Shown here in pieces: positions 37,417 through 46,941 of a DNA stretch of 64,000 nucleotides. This stretch comes from Valencia hispanica (taxonomy: Eukaryota; Chordata; Actinopteri; Cyprinodontiformes; Valenciidae): positions 13,832,649-13,896,648 of the forward strand of contig OY747721.1 of assembly GCA_963556495.2 (NCBI GenBank), read 5' to 3'. Under the pieces are notes generated by a model, which ran no database searches, was not told where the DNA came from, and was given only the letters and a program-made list of their open reading frames with translations. Numbering within the stretch: the stretch's first letter is position 1; each line of letters begins with the position of its first letter. The position numbers and the translations under genes are program-made.

Positions 37417-38989
37417 AGAAAGGATTCCTTAATAGCACATCTGCATCAATGTTATTAATACCCGGTCTGTACTGCAGGGTGAAATTGTAGGCCGAAAGTG
37501 CGGAAAGCCAGCGATGTCCAGTTGCGTTGAGTTTGGCTGTCATGAGAATATATGTTAGTGGGTTGTTATCGGTTCTCACAGTAAACTGAGCTCCGTACAA
37601 GTAGTCATGGAACTTGTCTACTACAGCCCACTTGAGTGCCAAAAACTCAAGTTGGTGCACTGGATCATTCTTTTCAGAGGCGCTTAGCTTGTGCCTGGCA
37701 AATGCAACTGGTCTCAAACCCTCTGGATATTCTTGGTTGAGGACAGCGCCTAACCCTTGAAAACTTGCATCAATGTGAAGTATGTATGGTTTGAGTGGGT
37801 CAGCAAATGCCAGCACCGGTCCATTGGTAAGGCACTGGATGATCTGTTGAAACGCCTCTGAGCAGGACTCGTCCCACCGGTCACCGAAAGGCTCTTTGAT
37901 TTTGTAGCAAGCCTTGTCTGGTAGAGTAGTATATATTTTCTTCTTTTGCGTGGGTGGGTACCCTATGCACAATTCGGTAAGTGGTCGGACAATGACGGAG
38001 TAGTTTTTTATGAACCTCCGGTAGTAGCCACAGAACCCCAGGAAAGACTGCAAAGAGGGGAGATCTGTCGGCTGCTTCCACTTGGTCACAGCTTCAACTT
38101 TGGCAGGATCTGTGGCGATGCCTTGCTCCGAGACAATGTGCCTAACATATGTGACCTGAGGGCAGCAGAACTGACACTTGTCTAGGGACAACTTGAGACG
38201 AGCCTCTCCCAGACGTGTTATAACTTTGAGGAGTCTTTGTTCATGTTCATCCATAGTTTTGCCGAACACGATCAGGTCATCCAAATAGACAATGACTTCA
38301 AGCATATTCATGTCACCTACTGCTTTCTCCATAAGTCGCTGGAATGTCGCAGGGGCTCCGGTGATCCCCTGCGGCATCCACTCAAACTGATAGAATCCCA
38401 AAGGACATTTGAAGGCCGTTTTCTCTTTGTCCTCTTCCGCCATTGGAATTTGATAGTAGCCGCTGCGCAGATCCAACACCGAAAGCCACTTGCTGCCAGA
38501 CAAGCAATCAAGGGCATCATCGATACGTGGCACCGTGTACTGATCAGGGATGGTTCTGCGGTTCAAGATGCGGTAGTCAATGCACATACGAAGTTGGCCA
38601 TTCTTATTACGTGCAAGGACAATCGGTAAAGCGTATGGGCTCCTGGATTCTTTGATGATCCCAGCCGCCAGCGGACCTTGAAGGTGACGCCGGAGATCAT
38701 CCAAGTCAGCAGGGGCAATGCGACGGGACCTCTCTCTAAAAGGAGTGTCGTCATTTAAACGGATGTGATGCTCTACTCCCCTGGGCAAGCCTACATCCCA
38801 TTCATCTGTGGAAAATATGTGGGAGTAAAAAGCAAGCTTCTTACTCAATCTCTCTTTCCACTCTAGGCTGATGGGGGATTTACTGAAATCAAACAACGAG
38901 GGACCCATAGCTGGAACAGTTTTAGCATTAGGACTTGGGGTATCGGTCACAACATCAGCAATGTGCAGATTAGCAATCACAGTCCCCAT
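37382..38989 (-). pseudogene. Gypsy reverse transcriptase and RNase H
   Basis: This 535-codon stretch is the best preserved part of pol. Reverse transcriptase motifs run in order: RMCIDYRILNRRTIPDQY, VLDLRSGYYQIPM (first Asp), MPQGITGAPATFQRLM and VIVYLDDLIVF (YLDD pair). A connection region (LGFCGYYRRFIKNYS) follows, then RNase H with HIDASFQGLGAVL, the Glu in QLEFLALKWAV, and RTDNNPL. The last RNase H Asp is in NIDADVLLR, slightly altered. An in-frame stop separates it from the protease part, and a frameshift ends it before integrase. Confidence 0.95.
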
Positions 38990-39013
38990 AGGTATTGCGG
39001 TTTGCTTTAGAGA

Positions 39014-39496
39014 TTAATTTCGCAAAAGCACCAGAAACTTGTTAGGGTCTAGCATCTTGGAGAACAATACGGTTGGTTGGACGAGAACGCTTGGAGGCAG
39101 AGCCGGTGAGTGAGCACACTCAGTGATGAGAATACTGTCTCCAATGGTTTGTTTTCCCTTGACTTTACAGATAGCAATGTGTTCTGTGCCAGGATAGATA
39201 ATGAGAGGACCAGGACCCGTCCACTTCACTTCAGCAACAGGTGGGTCCTTTTGGCTGGCACCGATGGCCTTTGCGTCAGTAATAGATGACTGGCTTCCCT
39301 CATGTGGTTGAACCTTGATTGATGTAACGTTTTTTTGGTCTTCCTGCTTTGCCTTTGACTGAAAAGGACCTACGCCACTAACATTAGTGCCGATGAGGAC
39401 AGGTGTGGCATCAGAAGAACGAGGGTCAGGGCACACCAGGGTTAGGACAGGAACAGACTTGACTTTGATAGACGGAGACATTGGTGGCCACTCCAA
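39014..39496 (-). pseudogene. Gypsy protease C-terminal half and linker
   Basis: It is in the same phase as the upstream protease start. The PVLIGTNV string is the second protease signature (I-L-[IL]-G-x-[DN] pattern). The remainder, rich in charged residues, is a protease-RT linker with PLIIYPGTEHIAICKVKG. TAA at 39014-39016 ends it, and eight sense codons follow before the next Met in the same phase. Confidence 0.8.
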
Positions 39497-39559
39497 TGCA
39501 ACTTCAATATAACCCCTGTACGGGTAACTGTCCTCAGACGGACTTAGGCCCCAAATGGC

Positions 39560-40291
39560 CTAGCCGGTTACTGGATTTAGTGGAATATGTGACAGGTGTT
39601 GGGCATACCAGCTGTCAAAGATGATGGTAACTTGCGAGCCACTGTCCATCAGCGCCATGCAGCTGTTGCCATTGTTCTTTACTTGGGTGGTAGAAGGGGG
39701 ACTGACCAGTCCCTCTGGTAAGCGGTTGGTCTGTACGTTGACAGAACTTCTTTTTACAGATGCATTTGTAGTCCTTGTAGTTGTCTCACTAGGTTTCTGA
39801 CTTTGCTTAGACTTTCTTTGAGCTTGCAGTAATTTCTGAATAACTTTGTGGTAATTTTCTGGCGCGGCACATTTAGCTGCGAAATGCCCATCTTCACCAC
39901 ATCGGCAGCAAAAGAAGTCATTTGAGCCCCTGGAGGTGAGGGTTCTTTGCGGCTGTGGCTTGGACAGAGTTTCTCTTTGACCTACATCGTTGGATGGATT
40001 GTAACGGGGCTTGATGGACATAACAGAGACTTGCTTCCTGAGCTTCCCAATCTCTTTCTTTAAGTCTTGGAGGTTTCTGTCTCCTGTGCTGTCGGAAACA
40101 GCTGTGACTGGTGGCAAAGGGCTTATTGAGGGGAAATTTAGTGCAGTAAGCTCACATACTTGTGCTCTGGGTTGGTGTATTTCCTCTTTTAGGTCTTCGA
40201 ACCTGGTTTCTGAGGTTACTTTGACACTTGTGATGTTAGCAGTTTTGTGTGGATGGAGTCTGTGACGTGAAGCCTCACTCTCCTTCTCCAA
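39560..40291 (-). pseudogene. Gypsy nucleocapsid zinc knuckle and protease start
   Basis: The frame carries a CCHC zinc knuckle, CCRCGEDGHFAAKC, typical of nucleocapsid RNA binding. About 80 residues later is the aspartic protease active site, CMALMDSGSQVTII (DSG). The N-terminal 60 residues look like a coiled-coil spacer. A stop at 39560 interrupts the protease after NPVTG, in phase with the rest. Confidence 0.88.
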
Positions 40292-40297
40292 ACGATT

Positions 40298-41284
40298 TTA
40301 ATTTAACAATTGCAGGAAGGTTGGAGGGCTGGTACAGCGTTCTCTCAATCTGAGGTTCAGAATCATCATATCAGATCGGGTGCCCCCTTTAATGAGTTGG
40401 TCGAGATGAGCTTTGTCTGTTATGGCTGCTTGCAGTCCTCCCTTTTGAACTACTTTATTCAGTACTCTCTCCATGCGTCTCAGAAACTCAGAGAGTTTCT
40501 CACCATGGTGTTGGCACAGCATTCGAAAGGCAAAATAGAGTTCTTCCCCGCTTTCCGGAGTGCCAAATGTGCTCTCGAGAATGTCAAGGTATTCTACAGC
40601 TGTGGCATTTGGGTCATTGAATCGTACAGCTTGTAGAATCTCTAATGCAGGACCCTTTACACTTTCCATGACTCTCATCTTCTTCTCTTTTTCAGGACGT
40701 TCACACTCTTCAATCATGAGTCTGGCTTGTTCCACCCAGTTTTCCAGTTGTTCTTCTCCAGGCGGTGTGGGCGTGACCCCAGAGAAAATACGTAGTCTTC
40801 TGTATGGACTGTGATCATTGCTGGTAGGCTTGTTTGTCTGCTGTAGGATATCACCAACAGCTCTGATGATAGCTTCAGGGGTATACATTTGTAAGGGGGG
40901 CAGAACACTGGAATCTGGTAGTGGCGCATTTGGCCCATCACCGACTGCTTGGGCTCGTGGCTCGTCCTCCTTCTCTGAAGGTCCAAAAATTCTCCATGGC
41001 ACTGCAGTTCCCTCAGACAGGACATCCAGGGGAATAGTATTTGGACTGACCTCTCTGCACTCACACAGCACAGTTAGCCTTTGAGACTGTGGGTCATACA
41101 TCCTTCCCATTACTCTGACTTTCCCAAGTTCTTTAATAGTCTGCAGTGTATCTTCAATCACATTTACTTCTGTTTCTGGGGGAACATCCTTCAGCAACAA
41201 GGCGTTTGCCGGGTCTATTCCTTCTCCAACGCACCAGTTCTTCAGTTGGGCCATCCCACTTCGTTGCACCGTTACAATATGCAC
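40298..41284 (-). pseudogene. Gypsy Gag with PNMA-type N-terminal domain and capsid
   Basis: The frame is 328 codons. Residues about 12-100 (LKNWCVGEGIDPANALLLKD, then IEDTLQTI, RVMGRMYDP, and PWRIFGP) match the pattern of the N-terminal domain of vertebrate paraneoplastic Ma antigens: WC-G, ALL, IE-TLQ and MGRM at the same spacing. After a Pro-rich linker comes the capsid core YRRLRIFSGVTPTPPGEEQL, with GPALEILQAVRFNDP and EKLSEFLRRMERVLNKVVQK, ending HLDQLIKGGTRS..FLQLLN, also PNMA-like. PNMA genes are known to derive from Ty3/gypsy gag. A stop separates this part from the zinc knuckle in the same phase. Confidence 0.88.
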
Positions 41285-41460
41285 CTGACAAGACTAGCTT
41301 AGGTCTTCTTTTTAGTAGTATTAGCTCAGTATAAGTTCAGATAGATGGGGTTTTTTTGTGTTTTTTTTTTTTTTTACATTAATTAGATCTCTGGGTCAGA
41401 TTAACTCTAAAGTTAAATAAGGACTAATTTTAGATTATTTTTAAGCAAAAAAAAATAATG

Positions 41461-41478
41461 TCCCCGTACGGGCCACCA
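41461..41478 (-). other. Primer binding site
   Basis: Five bases inside the 5' LTR, the minus strand begins TGGTGGCCCGTACGGGGA. Its complement ends in CCA like the 3' end of a tRNA. I do not assign the tRNA species. Confidence 0.7.
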
Positions 41479-41483
41479 TTTTA

Positions 41484-42850
41484 TGTAGCACCCGCGCCTC
41501 CAATCTATTCTTAGAATTTCCTGAGTATGGTGGGTGCTGGGGTTCAATTTAATTAAGGGTGGATACCGCGAAGGTTCACTTAAATAAAAGGGTACTTCAG
41601 TCTAATCACTAACAGAGTAATTACCTTTTTTATAAAAGAATTACACCCAGAGATAGTATCAGGTTTAGGCAAGCTTTCCAAATACCTTATTTATTAATGA
41701 ACAAGCAGGTAAATTAACAAACCATTGAAGAGAATAAAGTAAATAATTTTAGTGTAGAAGAGCTCTTTAAGTATTTTTAACCTCAGCTTGAATGAGGATG
41801 TAACCTGGTTGATTCACCATATACTTTAGTTCTAACTAAAATACAGACTTCAACTACAATATTTATTTTGTTTCTTCCCAAAATTCGAGGGTAACAACTC
41901 ACGAACAATAAAACCTGTCATAACAATAAAACAGTACGACACGAAACAGCGCGTCAACAGCTAGGGAGAAAAGTTTATAGTAGTTCTCGCGATCGCTAAA
42001 TATGGTGGTGGTGGGCCCACTCACCCACGTGCGCACACACACACAATCCTCAGTACTCACGACTCCGTAGCTGGCTAACTGACTGCCAAACTCGTTGCAG
42101 GCCTGGTTGGTCTTGCAAAACATTGAGTGCGATGCAATATCACTTGCAAAACATTGAGTGCGATGCAATATCACTTGCAAAACATTGAGTGCGATGCAAT
42201 ATTGGGGTCAAGTAGCTTAAGAGCAGTGCAGCGGAACAGTAGCCTCAGCTCACCATCCTCCCGCAGCTGCTGCTGCTTGCCCGCCCTCCCCAACTCCGTA
42301 TCGTCTCTGTCCTCCCACCTCGGAAGTTGCAACCACGTAGTTTTTCACTCCCGGTGTTTTAGTCAGCTTCCCCTGAACCTCCTTCTCGGGGAAAAAAACC
42401 CCATGACCTTTCGTTCAGTTCCCATCCAGCCTCCCTCTTTCACCTCAGATCTCCTCCCCTTTTTTTTTTCTCAGGTCCAGAGCACCCCCCTCGAAACGCA
42501 CAAGTGGCCAATCACAACTCACTATAGGGTGCATCTTACCAACTGAGCCATAACATAAGGGAACTCAGCCAGACAGACCAAACCAAAACAATGAGAAGTA
42601 ATTATTTATATTTAAAAAAAAAAGTATAATTACTCTCTCTGCATAAACCATTTACTAGAAATATAAACTCGAGTGATATATTTAAATCACAAAAATTTTT
42701 TTTTCCATCTATTAATCTAAAATACTAGAACAAAATAATATATCAAATCTCACCAATTAATTAATAAGCTTCTTTTTAATAAACAAGTAACTTTTTGGAA
42801 ATATTTACTTCCACTTAGGATGTGCTGACCTAATTTACCATCGGGCTACA
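41484..42850 (-). repeat. 5' LTR of the gypsy element (1367 bp)
   Basis: It has the same termini as 34274-35325. It contains about 300 extra bases, including a block with three tandem copies of a 31-bp unit (42112-42202). Small substitutions and a few indels distinguish the two LTRs outside that block. Confidence 0.93.
42112..42202. repeat. 31-bp tandem repeat, about three copies
   Basis: The unit starts CTTGCAAAACATTGAGTGCG and ends CAATATCA. The first two copies are identical and the third diverges at the end. The array lies within the 5' LTR only. Confidence 0.95.
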
Positions 42851-43211
42851 TTAGCACAGCTCTGTAAAGTTGTTTACATTACTCAATGTGGGCGGGGCCA
42901 GGGCTAAGCACTGGGATACTGGCTCTTTTTTCTTTTCTCATCTTCACATGTCTATCACCAAATGTCTTTGTCACTCATTTTTTCATCTTTTATCACTCAC
43001 ACACACACACAAATTATTTTTTTCATAATATAACTATTTCTTTCTCTCTCACCCTCACCCTTGACGCCTTCGCAACTCTCTTCTATTTTTCTCTTTCTTA
43101 TATCTCGGCTTTTGGATTTTCAATCAGGCAACCCCAAGCACAAACTAATAATGCACCTGTTTTTATCTGTTTCTATGGTGATATGGACTTTACAACTTTT
43201 GTCTCAAAACT

Positions 43212-43973
43212 ATGGCTACTCTAAGGTTTGTCACGTGGAATGTTCATGGAGCTGGCACCAGAGAGAAAAGAGTTAAGATTTTTAACCAGCTTAAAAGATT
43301 GAAGGCAGATGTCGTCTTATTACAACAAACACATAAATCTACCTCAGCTGCAGTTGATCTTAAATCCCCTGAATTTCCTAATGTGTTTTCTGCATCCTAT
43401 AACTCTAGACAAAGGGGAGTAGAAATATTAATAAATAAAAATTTTAATTTTACAGTAATAGATACAGTTACAGATCCAGAGGGTAGATTTATTATAGTAA
43501 AACTATCTATACATAACCAAAAGTTATATATTGTCAGTATATATGGTCCAAATGTTTATGACCCCTCATTCTTTCATTCCTTCTTCTCGGTGCTCCTTGA
43601 ACACATGGATTACTCACTTCTTCTTGGGGGCGACCTCAACTTTGGTTTAAATGAAGAAATAGACAGGCTCAGCACAGCAGGGACTCAGCGCAGCTGGAAA
43701 TCTATAGATATAGTCAAACATTACATGAGCGATTATGGACTTTGCGATGCATGGCCATCTCTTCACCCCAATGACAAAAAATATACTTTCTTCTCAAATG
43801 TCCACCATTCGTATTCTCGACTGGATTATTTGTTAGTCAGCAGCTCACTGTTGACTGACATTTCAGACACTGAGATACACCCTATAGCTGTTAGCGATCA
43901 TGCTCCTGTTTCTCTAACTTTAGTAAATAAAACAGAAATGCCTCAAAGCAAAAATTGGAGATTTAATATATAA
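43212..43973 (+). pseudogene. L1-like ORF2 endonuclease domain
   Basis: The 253-codon frame begins MATLRFVTWNVHGAG and is an apurinic-type endonuclease. Recognised motifs are TWNV (Asn10), then LLQQTHKS where the usual catalytic Glu is Gln39, IYGPN, LGGDLNF (Asp, Asn), SRLDYLLVSS and SDHAPVSL with the catalytic His. The frame stops at FNI, after which ORF2 continues in pieces. The Glu-to-Gln change would be expected to disable nicking. Confidence 0.9.
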
Positions 43974-44027
43974 TTACTTAAGGATAAAGAATTTATTAAA
44001 TATTTTGAAAAAGAGTGGGCTTCTTAT

Positions 44028-45140
44028 TTGGAATATAATGACCTACATGGTATGTCACCATCCATTCTTTGGGAGGCAGGGAAAGCTGTGATTAGAGGTA
44101 AAATAATCTCATTCTCATCAAATAAAAAGAAAATAGAAAAGAAACGTATTCAGGAATTAGAAGAAACTATTAATTCATTAGAAGCGTCTCTACATGAGGA
44201 GAGACTAGGCAAAATCCGTGAAGCAAAGCTAGAATTAAATGAAATTATTAATAAACAGACCCAGTTCTTAATTCAAAGACTTAGTTAAGAAAACTTTGAA
44301 CAAGGTAATAAATCAGGTAGATTTTTGGCTAACCAGCTTAAAATTAATAAAGAAAACACAACTATATCTGCTATTAAAGACCAGACCGGGAATACAGTAT
44401 ATGATCCCGGAAGAATAAACAACACCTTTAAAGAATTTTACAAGGCTTTATACTCACCAGAGATAAACCCATCAGATCATGAAATTGAACAATTTTTGGA
44501 TAACATAACACTACCTAAATTATCTGAAAGTCAAGCGATGGCCCTGGATTCACCACTAACAGCGGCTGAACTCCAAGAGGCCCTGCAAAGCATGCCCAAT
44601 AAAAAAGCTCCAGGCCCAGATGGATTTCCAGCAGAGTTCTATAAAGAATTCTGGAATATTCTGGCACCAACATTCCACAGAATGCTGCAGGAAACCAAGG
44701 AAAATGGCCGACATCCACCAAATATGAATTCTGCCTACATTAATCTTCTACTAAAATCAGGTAAAGACCCTTTGTTTCCTACCAGCTATCGTCCCATATC
44801 CCTCATTAATGTTGATCTTAAAATAATCTGCAAAGCCCTCGCAAAAAGGATAGAGAAAGTAACCCCTCTTATAATACATCCTGATCAAACTGGTTTCATT
44901 AAAGAGAGACATTCATCCAAAAATTCACTTATATTAATAGATTTAATAGATTTTTCTTACTGTAAAAACATTAAAACTAATATATTATCTCTAGATGTAG
45001 AAAAAGCATTTGATAGAGTTAACTGGAAATTCTTATTTGCAACCTTACGTAAATTTGGCTTTGGAAATTCTTCTATAAACTGGATGAAAATATTATACAG
45101 TTCACCAACTGCATGTATCAGGACTAATAACCAAACATAA
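44028..45140 (+). pseudogene. L1-like ORF2 linker and first half of reverse transcriptase
   Basis: The linker frame (44028-44288) is a charged helix (KKKIEKKRIQELEETINSLE). After a stop, 44325-45140 has the Z/RT region: LTAAELQEALQSMPNKKAPG, then PDGFPAEFYKEFW, SYRPISLINVDLKIICKALA and the first catalytic Asp in LSLDVEKAFDRVNW. It stops at TNNQT near 45138. This layout is typical of the L1/Tx1 superfamily in fish. Confidence 0.9.
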
Positions 45141-46941
45141 TCTAGGTTTTATCTTCAGAGAGGTACCAGGCAGGGATGTCCTCTCTCTCCCTCCCTGTTT
45201 GCTATTTTTATTGAACCACTAGCTGCAGCAATCAGGCAAACTCACAAGATTAAAGGAATAAAATGCAATAACATAGAACATAAAATCAGTCTTAATGCAG
45301 ATAATGTATTACTTTTACTCCAGCATTCACAAACCTCTTTCTCTCAGGTAATCGGGTTGATAAACTCTAACTCAAACGTTTCAGATAATTCTATAAATTG
45401 GTTAAAATCTACAGTTCTTCCAATCAATTGTTCTGTCCAGAATCCAACTAATACACAACTGCAGTCAGGGAATATTACTTATTTAGGTATGAATGTCTCA
45501 CCAAGACTGGCAGATTTAATAAAGCTAAACTACATCCCACTTTTAAAAAAAGTGGAAGATGATCTTGCCAGATGGAAATCCCTACCCATATCACTTATGG
45601 GAAGGGTTGCTTCAATAAAAATGATGGTTTTGCCCAAAATCAACTACTTATTCTCAATGATCCCAAGTAAACATTCACTAGACTGGTTTAGATCTCTGGA
45701 CTCCTCTGTCTCTAAATTTCTTTGGAAAGATAAACCCCCTCGTATCAGCTTAAAAACACTGCAGAAGACCAAAGAAAAAGTAGGTCTAGATCTACCAAAC
45801 TTCCATCATTATATCTTATCCAACAGGCTCCAATACATCTCAAGATGGTTAAAACATAGCTATCTAGATGAGTCCTGGATAGACGACTTAGAACAGACAC
45901 TATTCAATAAGATAAAACTTTCAGACCTACCATTTATTAGCTCAAATATAAAACGACCTGAATGCTTTAAAAGCATAAATATGAGCTCCTCTCTGACAGC
46001 ATGGTGGGAGTTTCTAAAAATGACAGAGTCCACAATAATCCCATGCAGACATACACCCATCTGGAATAACCCCGACATCTTGCAAAAAATATTCATGATA
46101 CGTTTTCCAGACTGGAGGTGCAATGGAATTTAATACCTGGAACATATATTTGAAGGAACAGACTTTATCCCATTTAATACATTAATTACACAATATGGAA
46201 TTGATAAAAACAAATTCTTAGAATATCAACAAATTAAATCTATTATTAAAGCTCAATTTAGGCTCAATACAGTTGAATTACAAATTCCAGCAAGAGTTTT
46301 AGATTTTCTTAATCTCAACCCTCCCAAATTGCTGTCTAAAATATGCAAAACTTTATCTACATTAGATGAATCAATAGCCATCCCTATTTCAAAATGGGAG
46401 GTGGATTTATCAGCCAGCTTTGACCAAAACGTCTGGTCTCAGATATGCTTAAGAACCTTTAAAATAACAAAATAATCCTAATTTGCAATTAATACAATAC
46501 AAAATCCTTCATAGAGTACACTATACAGGTCAACGGATGTTTAGGATGGGTTTTACGTCGTCTAATACCTGCTTACAATGCACAAGCAATATACCAGACA
46601 CTTATATTCATGCGCTTTGGTTCTGTCCACCTGTTAAGAAATTTTGGTGGCAGATATGTGAGGACTTATCAACGTGTCTGAAATGTAACATTCCACAATC
46701 TCCCTCAGTTTGCCTGTTAAGAGATTTAAATGATGTCACCATGGACACAAAGTCAGTTCTAATGGTTCCCATTGCCTTATGCATTGCTAAGAAAACTATC
46801 CTCCTGAACTGGAAAAATAAAAAGGCTCTTAATATTAATCAGTATAGAAATCTCTTGTTGGACCATATTGGTCTTGAGATGGCCTCTGGCTCCATATCTG
46901 ATCAATCTCTCTGGGCTCCTTTGATCAGCTCAATCACCTAG
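45141..46941 (+). pseudogene. L1-like ORF2 second half of reverse transcriptase and C-terminus
   Basis: The + translation continues [20 protein letters not shown], then a degraded catalytic box NADN (45294-45305) in place of YADD/FADD. The thumb region follows with [20 protein letters not shown] and [20 protein letters not shown]. The last frame (46483-46941) has a cysteine-histidine motif CLQCTSNIPDTYIHALWFCP, characteristic of L1 C-termini, and ends at SSIT. Several stops and frameshifts divide the region (for example near 46133 and 46475). Confidence 0.88.

Larger units (their letters stand above)
34274..42850 (-). mobile_element. Full-length Ty3/gypsy LTR retrotransposon with PNMA-like Gag
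   Basis: The element begins TGTAGC and ends GCTACA, has two LTRs, and is flanked by TTAG on both sides (34270-34273 and 42851-42854), a perfect 4-bp target-site duplication. In the minus-strand direction the order is 5'LTR, primer site, Gag, zinc knuckle, protease, reverse transcriptase, RNase H, integrase, polypurine tract, 3'LTR. The protease-RT-RNaseH-integrase order is that of Ty3/gypsy. No envelope-like frame is present. Gag through RNase H lies in one reading phase, suggesting a single Gag-Pol frame originally. It is now interrupted by stops near 40298, 39560, 39014 and 36746 and by frameshifts near 37400 and 36780, so this copy cannot make working enzyme. Confidence 0.95.

Noticed and set aside
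35369..41284. Possibility that the gypsy frames are a domesticated host gene
   Set aside because: Intact LTR pair, target duplication, primer site and several stops and frameshifts indicate a decaying transposon copy rather than a gene under selection.
42112..42202. Three 31-bp repeats resembling a small CRISPR array
   Set aside because: Units are directly tandem with no spacers, lie within an LTR, and the genome is a vertebrate's.
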